A stretch of 64,000 nt of DNA from Tubulanus polymorphus (Eukaryota > Nemertea > Palaeonemertea > Tubulaniformes > Tubulanidae), in contig NC_134034.1 in NCBI RefSeq assembly GCF_964204645.1, forward strand, positions 6,135,414 through 6,199,413, written 5' to 3'. Position 1 is the stretch's first letter, and every line of letters begins with the position of its first letter. The notes below the pieces were generated by a model that was not told where the DNA came from, did no database searches, and was given only the letters and a program-made list of their open reading frames with translations. Made by a program: the position numbers and the translations under genes. Positions 56,092 through 64,000 of this stretch are shown here, piece by piece.

Positions 56092-59000
56092 CTGAAAAAT
56101 ATTTAGATATCAAGAAATTCAATATCCTACCTCAATGGTAATTTGCGGTCAGTAGTAACTACAGTAGAACCCGCATACATCGGTTCCACATAGCTCGAAA
56201 TATCGGTTTGCTCAGACAGAAGTTTAAGCATTTTTTTAAATAATTCATTCTCAAATAAATTTCTTTGTCTAGCTCGGAATTCTATACCGCGAAAAATGGC
56301 ACACCTCGGAACATTTTTTAAAAGAGTTTGACGAAAATATCGCATACTAAATGGCCAGCGGCCACCAGCCTATATATCTAGCCAATCAGATGTGTGGTAA
56401 TAATATAATGAATCTGCCGGTGAAAAATATCGCATCCGATGGACTTAATATCTAGACTGGTGGCCGTGTTTCTGAAATACAACAGGAACGAAGGCAGAGA
56501 AATGTTTGGGCTGAAAGAGTTGGCGGGGAGGACGCTGAATAATAGCGATTATTCTACTTGATTTCACTTTTGCTGTCAGGACACCACAGTATTGAGGAAT
56601 CCCGCTTTTGTTGTGGTAACAGAAGTAAGTGCACTCGTAAATTTCGGGGATTGTATCAGTTGGACTGCATAGTCTGTACACAGGAGAATATACAAAAATA
56701 GTTCATGAAAGACATATAGAAGTACGTAAGAAAATATTTTGTTGAAAGTGGTTTATTCGTGTTCATAGTTTTGTAGGCTTACGGAATACTTTCAACCATT
56801 TGAAAGAATAGAAAATTATATTCCCTATCGTACAGCTCGGAAATCGTTTACCTCTGAACAATTTAGGTAGTCCCGAGTATCCCGAGGTATGTATGTATGT
56901 ATATTTATTGTATTATTGTATCATGTGTTAGAAGTCTTCTATGTTTCAACACAACCCAGCCCTCAATGGGCTTATAAGTCACCAATACTTATTATAATTA
57001 CTTATAAATAGGTTCAAGTGGCACTGAAAGTACATGAACTCCTTTTACTCCAACATTGTTCAATAAAAGTTGCTAATTTGATAGTAAGCCATTGATATTT
57101 GAAACTGTCGTTGTTTTGTTAGCTTGGAAGTCATGCACCTCCTGTGACATATTTACAAAAAGTTTGTACACTTGTACCGTTCTTGTTCGTATTTCTTACG
57201 TTTGACATAAAAAAGTGAAAGTATGCGGAGTCTACTGTATAAGTTAACCATTATGGAAATATAAATAATTCAACTTAAGTGGCCCGTATGCCTGCGCTAT
57301 ATCAGAATCAAAATAACCATCTGAAGTAAATCCCACCATAACAATACATACACATTTAAATTTGGAAGATCAAATTTTGATCTATGATAAATGTTTATTT
57401 GAATGTGAGTTTTATCAAAGGTTTTTAAAGACTATAGTCTTCGTGAATATTGGGTAAATATCGTCAATTCACTACGTTCAAAGGGACAATCAATGATGTC
57501 CACTACCTTATAAAAGTTCATCATAAATAGGACCCTTCAATGTGAACTAGTATTTCAACTTATGTCTAGTTAATATGTCGATGATAGTACATATTGAATA
57601 TCAATTGTCAGGCCGTAAATTGTCATGCGGATATACGAACAAAATATTTACAAGAACAGTTAAGGCCTAAAATTTGAACGTGGAAATAATAGGGCATGGC
57701 ATATCATCTAGCTACACGCGCCCAAGGTATTCATGCTCTGCTGTTTTTGTAGATGCGGTTGGTTATGACACCACCATATATTCTCTCGAAAGTTTCGCCG
57801 ACCAATCATAACAAAATATACAGCAGCCTGGTAATCGTTTAAAGAATTCTTCTTGATTTTATAAAGATTGAGAAATCCGGATTGGGTGTACGGTTCTTTA
57901 ACCCATGATTCCACTATTAGTAGCCAAGAATGCAAGACACGAAAGTGTCTAATACATAATGTACTTACCAATAAACGACGATTATTTCGGTTAAGTAAGG
58001 TAAAGTGACTGCCGATTCAAATAATAATGGTAGATCAAGAATGACAAACTGTTCTCCTATAAATCATATACAAAGACATCTTGAATTAAATTGTATTCAT
58101 ATATTTTTCTATCAATTACACTGATCCAACCATTTGATGTATACTATACGCCCTAACGTATAGATAAACTTGGACAACCATGCCTACTTGGTGAAATGCT
58201 TGACATTCATACAGTCCTCAATATATTCAAGTTATCTTTTTATCTATCAGAGTGAAATACCTGGATATAACCGCCCCGAATTACCTATAGCAAGAACCAG
58301 AATGTCCAGCCTTCATTTATTAATTGAAACGGGAAGATAGCAAAGGCCTTCACTCGCACGAGGTGACAGAAAATGTAGGTTTTGTAACCACAACGGCTAA
58401 AAAGATGATCATTTAGCAATCAAATGTCCTCGTTTTGACGATATCAGAAAGCAGTATATCAAATCTTACCATACGCTATCCATCAGTTACTTAAAGACAT
58501 ACAACTTCTCAATATTAACAATAGGTATGAAATTTGTTTTTTTTAGTTTCCTCACATAATTACTACAATGGATTGTATGGGGAAGCAAGCTAACGGATTG
58601 TGTCAGCCCATGGACTCTCCAAACGAATTCGTTTTAGAGTCCATCGTCAACCATAGTATATCTGAAATTGTGAATTCTGTTATGAATAATATTGACGACG
58701 ACGACGACGATAACGATAATAATGATAATGATAATGATAATAATTAATGATAATAATTAATGATAATTATAATAATTAATGATAATGATAATGATAATTA
58801 TAATTATAATGATAATTATAATTATAATTATAATTATAAATACAATACTGAATGATCATGACTGCAATCGTAGAACTTGTCATGAACTAGAATTTAGCAA
58901 TTGATTGTCGTTAGAAAATATGCATGTACCAATATATAAACAAGCAGCCTGTCGGGTGATACTACCGATTAATATTTAGTACTCTATTTCAAAATAGGTT

Positions 59001-61731
59001 TATACTTACTAAACTGTTGAGAAAAAACTAGGGTCCAGGGACACCATGCCCACTTGGGAAGTGGTTTCAAATGCTCAACAATCTAACAATTTCAATATTC
59101 AACGCCCCCTGGTGACCATATATAAAACCAATAACCTTGAAACTCACCACAATCATAGAACATTTCAGCAGCTACGTCATGAACTACAACTTTGGAATTA
59201 ATCATGGTAACAAAATATGCCTAGGTACCAATATAATAAGGAAATACTAAGTTATTCTACTATTCAACGCCCCCTGGTGACCATAACGTGAAGTATAATG
59301 TAGTAACGTGAAGGATCAACTCATAACGTGAAGGATAATGTCATGACGTGAAGGATCCTTCACGTCATGACATTATCCTTCACGTCATGACATTTTCCTT
59401 CACGTTATGAGTTGATCCTTCACGTTACTACATTATACTTCACGTTATGGGTTTATCCTTCACGTGATGACTTTAGCGTCTGTTAGGCGGGGATGGCCGC
59501 CCATACGAGTGGGCTAATGAAGCAACATTTTCTGGGGACACGGTGATTTGAAGTACTGAAGGGATTTCATTCGTTGCCACCCAAATATATAAGAAGCAGT
59601 GAAAATTGCTCCCCATTTATAATTGTAAAAAATTTACGCGCACTTTAGGTGGCATATATGCCACCTGCCAATTTATAAATTGCACCTCTAAGTTCCACTG
59701 TCCTTTCATGAAAATCCACCCTCCCATGACAGGGTTGGCTACGGGCTTGATCTTGAATCGATCGTGCCTGTTTAGGGATGTGTACGTAGCAGATAAATAA
59801 ACCAAATAAAGACAATATGCAAAGACATAAAACGAGTATCAAGACAGTCCATTGAAGCGTCTACGAAACTTAATAAATGGTTTCCCTACGGACGAATGGA
59901 CAGATGGACGACTGATGAAAAGCGCACACAATTAGCTCGCTGGAGTTTCAGTCCAAAGTGGGGTAAAATTGTCTTTGTAAAGCTGATTTCCATGGTTCAT
60001 ACGTATATTGAACTTGCTGATCTCACCTCTGAATAAATGGATTATAATTTTCCATAACATCGCTTTATATATCTCGGGATGCGTAATGCGATTTAATAGT
60101 TTACGTTCTTGTTCGTCTGAGAAGATCAGCTCTCCTAATTTAGAGCGATCTATGGTTCTATCAGATCTCAGGATCTGGCGACCAAAATGCTGAACGATCT
60201 TTCTGTAAGCTTTGGTGCCGGGTTCAACAACTAGAAATAAACAACAGACACCGCATAACACCATCAATTACTAAAAACCTTTAAGTAGAAAATGCTTACA
60301 TAGTATAATTAGTGGTAGCCAAGGACCAGGCCTATTCAAGAAGCACCCGTAAGTTACGTGTCACGTAAGATTTACGGGTGAGCTTGTCTGACTTGATTCT
60401 TACGAAAATACCCATAAGTCTGCACTTAAAGTTCACGCTCGCACCAGCACCAGCACAGCAGATATTAAACATAGGCAAGGCGTCTGATCGTATGAATCAG
60501 ACAACGTTTCCTACCTTCGAGTACGTCAAACCATTTACTGGTACAATGCTCAAATTCAAGAAATGTTACAAGTTGGGTTGATAAATAATCAAATAAAGTA
60601 TGTACCGTACCCCAGAAACACAGGTCTCATCCATTGATAAATGGATTAGAGCACATAAACCGGTATCATACTAATCATTATAGTTATTATCATTATTATC
60701 ATTGTTATCAATTTTATTATTCAATCATACAATTTCATAATATTTATTATCAACTAATTGACATAAGACCTAGTTACGTATTGATCTCTTGGGCCCCCTC
60801 CCAATCATTTGGTACAGTCTTAAGACTTGGAGTTGTCAATAAATTATATTTTGTCAATGTTATATATTGTAATTATGTACATGATTTGATATTTATTGAG
60901 AACTATAATTCATATTCATATCACTAGGACTTGAATATTTAGCCTCACAGACCTTATGAGTCTGATGATAAAGAAATACCGTAATCAAAACGAATTATAA
61001 TGCAGGTGGTGCAAGTAACTGAATTTTGCAGCTTATTTGAAAAGATTCATTCCATTTCTCGAACCCTGACAGATACACCATGAGATGATGATATTCAAAT
61101 ACCGGTATACAGAACACTGGATACCAGTTAGGCTACTGAGGGAGGCAAAGATTCGGCAATAATCCGCATAAAGTACCGCTAGTGGGACCGCGCTTCAATA
61201 GCTTCAACATATTTCAATTAAATCCGAGTCAATTTTCCCATTTGTAAATAATCTTTTTAGTGAAATAAATACCATACACTGAATGAGAAATGAAATCTGA
61301 TGATATCTGATTACCAGTATTCGTTTTGTAATTTGATAATTTTTATACGTATATTTACAAAGCAACACTAACGTCATATATAAGATATTCTTTTTATATA
61401 TATAGTACCAGGGATACTGGATGATCTAAGCTACAGTTCACCCCCAAACTTCAAAAACGAGCCCCTGGGCATCTAAGCCGGTATCCTCAATAGTCGTCTT
61501 AAGTCTTGAGGTATCCCATTACGTACCGTGGCATACAACTTATTTGAATTCAGCGGGTCAACAATTGTGCTGCCATCTAAATATAATGGTCCGAACTACC
61601 AGGTATGGAGACTAGTTACCTTCTCGTGCAATTTTATCAGCATCTATGATCTTACATCCCTTATCATGTAGTAGCCTTGCAACACAAGATTTTCCGGTCG
61701 CTATACCTCCAGTTAGTCCTACCAAAAACAT
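55797..61731 (-). CDS. DCAKD: dephospho-CoA kinase domain-containing protein, complete, 4 exons
   Basis: Four exons on the minus strand (61731-61620, 60230-60027, 58056-57969, 56091-55797) join in agreeing phases into a 232-residue protein, close to the family length of about 231. Dephospho-CoA kinases phosphorylate the ribose 3'-OH of dephospho-CoA with ATP, the last step of CoA synthesis. Seen: Walker [12 protein letters not shown] (residues 5-15), [10 protein letters not shown] (28-37), KLGELIF, ITHPEI (86-91), [10 protein letters not shown] (110-119), and [11 protein letters not shown] (162-172) in the lid-like region. A hydrophobic stretch (about 205-232) ends the protein, as in animal DCAKD, and could anchor it to a membrane; that placement is inferred. 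Start: MFLVGLTGG matches the family start, but an in-frame ATG two codons upstream (61737) is possible. In vertebrates the bifunctional COASY does the main reaction, so the role of DCAKD is less certain. The gene is convergent with the phosphatase gene. Confidence 0.95.
56130..56345 (-). other. unassigned short open frame inside DCAKD intron 3
   Basis: An open frame of 72 codons starts [20 protein letters not shown] and contains [10 protein letters not shown]. It ends PLR followed by TAG, and the same bases form a possible gtagg donor. The basic, Arg-rich start looks like an organelle targeting peptide. It lies only about 40 bp upstream of DCAKD exon 4, which would be an intron at the lower size limit. 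Not recognised; it could be an alternative first exon, a decayed gene or chance. Confidence 0.25.
56445..56681 (-). other. unassigned Cys-containing open frame in DCAKD intron 3
   Basis: 78 codons starting [20 protein letters not shown], with four Cys in the first 32 residues (the last in QYCGV). No signal peptide, splice support or family match was recognised. It is recorded only because the Cys spacing and length are unusual for chance frames. Confidence 0.15.
56692..57968. other. rest of DCAKD intron 3
   Basis: AT-rich; a short (TATG)n near 56890. The open frame at 57708-57971 is intronic read-through of exon 3 and not a separate gene. Confidence 0.5.
57969..58056 (-). CDS. DCAKD: DCAKD exon 3: [10 protein letters not shown] strand
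   Basis: 88 nt between atttatag and gtaagt. It encodes [14 protein letters not shown] and [11 protein letters not shown] plus two bases of a Cys codon. DLPLLFE is the most diagnostic dephospho-CoA kinase motif. This exon is not visible as a separate long reading frame. Confidence 0.92.
58690..58850. repeat. (GATAAT)/(AATTAT) simple repeat
   Basis: Starts with GACGACGACGACG, then GATAATGATAATGATAAT variants and TTATAATTATAATTATAA. About 160 bp in DCAKD intron 2. Confidence 0.92.
59030..59284 (-). repeat. truncated 155-bp repeat element, minus orientation
   Basis: On the plus strand it reads CTAGGGTCCAGGGACACCAT, GGGAAGTGGTTTCAAATGC and two units with ACGCCCCCTGGTGACCAT (59101 and 59266). It is the inverse of the 3' part of the element at 18988-20360. 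It ends exactly where the palindrome at 59281 begins. Confidence 0.85.
59281..59450. repeat. near-perfect palindrome with 75-bp arms
   Basis: The centre is between 59355 and 59356 (AAGGATCCTT). The 75-base left arm matches the right arm without mismatch, apart from one extra 20-nt unit (CATGACATTTTCCTTCACGT) in the right arm. Arms consist of 18-20 nt units sharing CCTTCACGT. No loop is left, so it can form a long cruciform. It is related to the foldback element at 52912-53873, whose right-arm outer part continues here at 59451-59505. Confidence 0.9.
60027..60230 (-). CDS. DCAKD: DCAKD exon 2: CoA-binding region
   Basis: 204 nt between tttctag and gtgaga. It encodes [17 protein letters not shown], the [17 protein letters not shown] helix and ITHPEI. 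The last base begins the Gly codon finished in exon 3. A longer open frame that runs past both splice sites is not the product. Confidence 0.94.
60344..60380. repeat. short palindromic hairpin
   Basis: CACCCGTAAGTTACGTG followed by TCACGTAAGATTTACGGGTG. The arms pair with few mismatches. In DCAKD intron 1, probably a MITE end or core. Confidence 0.5.
60381..61619. other. DCAKD intron 1
   Basis: AT-rich with ATTATTATC-type simple stretches near 60680-60760. No other supported feature. Confidence 0.5.
61620..61731 (-). CDS. DCAKD: DCAKD exon 1: P-loop
   Basis: Codons 1-37 plus one base, encoding [15 protein letters not shown] and then [13 protein letters not shown]. The donor is gtaact. The Gly-rich loop with its Lys-Ser binds ATP phosphates, and the Asp of DADKIA is the expected metal or substrate-side residue. 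An alternative upstream start at 61737 would add Met-Thr. Confidence 0.94.
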
Positions 61732-61737
61732 GGTCAT

Positions 61738-64000
61738 AGAACTGCATTTAATCACATTTATCGACAAATCTGCTTCCGTGATTCAGGTGATTGTTAGCAG
61801 ATGGCGCTTCGGAGCAATCCGCGCGCAGATATTGACCTAACAGTCACATCGCCTGACTTGGGTCATTCCTCTTTTATCGTTCATTAATGATATAGAAAAC
61901 GTCTTTCTACGGCGGAACTTCGTTTATGAAGGCTCTACCTGGGGCAATACAATATCATTCAATCGGAGAATTCGTACATGTAGTATATAACCATGCAATC
62001 CAGAACATGCCAAGTTGCATTCCTCGCCCGCCCTATTTGGAGAGATCGTTGGTCCTTTGCTGTCAGGTCTATATGTACACGATTCTGAATAATTAAAATA
62101 TAAGAGATAAAATTGAATAGATTTTTTTTCAAATATATATATATATCATTCATTTGTTGACCGATAACTCTCGGCACGATGTAAAAATCCGGTATGTCCG
62201 ATATACGTAGATGATCCACCAGGCGTATTTAATCAACTGCATTGACTGGCCTACGAGTGGAATGAGACGGGCACCGAGAATTTTCAAACCAATCTCGTTC
62301 GGATTCAACTGATTTTATACTACGCTAGCCTAGATGAGATTCGTGTAGAGTAGCCGTGTTCGCCGGGTTTAGAATAACGAGACAAAGGTTAACTATTTAT
62401 TTGACGCACGAGCTTTCGCTACTACTAATCTAACTTCACCAGGTACTCGTCTCGTTAGTAATTTGTACTATACATGTGTAATGTATGTGGCCGAGATGTA
62501 CGACGAGTCACGTAATGGGCCGTCTCGCAATAGGTTCGGTTCCCATTATGAGAATGCCGGTTTGCTAGCGTATCTCTTTAACACCCGTATTGCTCGGGTT
62601 AGTTTTACTATCAACGGGTGGCGCTGTGTGTAAATTTCACATAAATCAACGACTTTCGGCTATTAGCGGTACTTAAGACCACTTGAAAACATCATAGTCA
62701 ATTACGGTAGTAGTGAACAATAAAAAGATACAGTACAAATATACAGTACGGTGTACAGTTAAGGACATGATTCCATAGGACCCATACCAGAGACATTTTG
62801 TTCAGACAAGGACTATTAGTTAAACACTAATCTTCATTATCAGCAATTAACGATCTGGTGAATTAATTAGTGATTCGGTCTTTCGGTGGTTCGAGATAAA
62901 ATGCCCGCAAAATAAGAACCTAACGAACTAGGGCTGACCACAAATTGCCCAACAGATAAATTTTCGAAACGACACAATCCAATCATGTTTGGTAACAAAT
63001 GTGGCGTGGACCATGGTCTTTTAACTGACCAATGCATGACCAGTACTGACCATGTAGTAAATTATTTGTTTGCAAACAATTAAGTTGTTTGGTGTCAAAT
63101 AACTAGATATGATGTGGGCATTAATCTAAAAATTGTTTAACTGACCAATGCTTGACCAGTACTGACCAGTTACCAGTGCTAACCAGAACCCCCATAAGTA
63201 ATTTATATGTTTAGTGAATCCTTCGTTGGTACTACTAGCTCTTACATTTAAATTTGTCGCTTGAAAAAGTCTTGTCCGATTTTTGTTGTAGGTAGCGAGC
63301 TAACTTTGAAATTCCGCTAAAATGCATAAGATTTTTACGTAGGGTTTTGAACGAACAACGTTTCCATTTGTAATTGTAACGTGCGCATTTGAGCCTGTAA
63401 CGTGCACATTTCACTCGCGTGAATGTGCGTATCGGTACCAACATGCGAGACTTGTCAAACTTTTACTATCAAGACTTTTAACCTGAACAAAGAAGATATC
63501 ATATCATATTATATATACATGAATAGATGGAATGATAATGTAGTAGTTTTAAATGTTTCGCAGCTGCTGTCCACTGACCACAGATCAAAGCTAATTGCCT
63601 GATATGAAATATATTTTTGTTATAGAGATGTAGTAGATCAGTGAGAATTCAAACTTATGGTTAATTTTGAGTGATCACAACGCTAACCTATAGAGAAAGC
63701 TGTAAGTCCTAAGAAAATATGCATTAAGTATAACATATCTTTCAATATAATGATGAAGTATTCAACTGGCCATCACAACAATAGTTTGACTTATCTTATT
63801 GAAAAAACCGGAGTGTTAATGGGAAAACCTTGAATTCGAAACAATTCCACACTCAATCGTTTACTTTGAAAACACAATTTGCATTTTGTGGACATGTATT
63901 TTTTTCTGCACCAAAAGCATGAAGTATATTATCTTTGCTTGTAAAAATTTGAAATTTTGGGGAAGATTTTTGGCCTCGTTAACCTGTGAACACGTCCTTC
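61738..64000. other. upstream of DCAKD
   Basis: The DCAKD promoter should lie just above 61737, but no TATA box or clear initiator is seen. The GC- and CpG-containing stretch 61800-61830 (CAATCCGCGCGCAG) may be part of it. Further up is a 35-bp direct repeat (63019 and 63137) and a short TGTAACGTGCRCATTT pair near 63375. No other gene was recognised. Confidence 0.45.
63019..63171. repeat. 35-bp direct repeat, 118 bp apart
   Basis: TTTAACTGACCAATGCATGA with CCAGTACTGACCA at 63019-63053 recurs at 63137-63171 with one mismatch (CTTGA). GACCAGT words continue just after. Confidence 0.75.

Larger units (their letters stand above)
58060..60026. other. DCAKD intron 2
   Basis: Holds the simple repeat, the minus-strand 155-bp family fragment, the palindrome and a foldback arm. 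59510-60020 shows nothing recognised; overlapping small frames at 59606-59842 are on both strands and unsupported. Confidence 0.5.

Noticed and set aside
57708-57971. 87-codon minus-strand frame beside DCAKD exon 3
   Set aside because: It starts at the donor side of exon 3 and is intron sequence; the real exon uses 58056-57969 in a different frame.

Overview
This 64 kb window is animal nuclear DNA. It is AT-rich and intron-rich, with two recognisable conserved protein genes in a dense background of decayed mobile elements and satellites. There are no operons, ribosome binding sites or CRISPR arrays. Splice sites are canonical GT-AG and vertebrate-type repeats are absent. Two weak hints point to a marine invertebrate: many short foldback and MITE-like elements, and frequent TAGGCCT words. 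The phylum cannot be assigned from the sequence alone.

Plus strand, 9268-29784: the 3' half of a non-receptor tyrosine phosphatase of the PTPN3/PTPN4 (fly Ptpmeg) family, in eleven coding exons. The first exon here starts in the middle of the PDZ domain. The FERM domain and the first part of the PDZ were not found, so they should lie upstream of base 1. The exons encode 390 residues: second part of the PDZ, a linker, and a complete PTP catalytic domain with the KNRY, WPD and [10 protein letters not shown] motifs. The gene ends in a short terminal exon with a TGA stop and a nearby AATAAA. Its introns hold most of the repeats, including a 31-bp minisatellite split by an inserted element, a 614-bp duplication shared by two introns, and a ~155-bp satellite unit carrying a CTCF-like core motif.

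29785-55796: 26 kb without a convincing gene. It holds MITEs with inverted ends, foldback elements, a retroposed insertion with a 14-bp target duplication and poly(A) tail, and simple repeats.

Minus strand, 61731-55797: a complete four-exon dephospho-CoA kinase domain-containing protein gene (DCAKD-like, 232 aa), with a P-loop at the N-terminus and a hydrophobic C-terminal anchor. It is convergent with the phosphatase gene. One of its introns contains a near-perfect 75-bp-arm palindrome built from short CACGT-containing units.

2376-3505 (minus): remains of a Ty3/gypsy retrotransposon pol gene (RNase H, linker, integrase), interrupted by a TA-flanked MITE.

The two genes have no obvious functional link: one is a cytoskeleton-associated signalling phosphatase, the other a probable organelle-associated CoA-pathway kinase. 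The most unusual material is the repeat fraction: elements with one end capped by a perfect hairpin, related foldback elements, and satellite-borne CTCF-like motifs.
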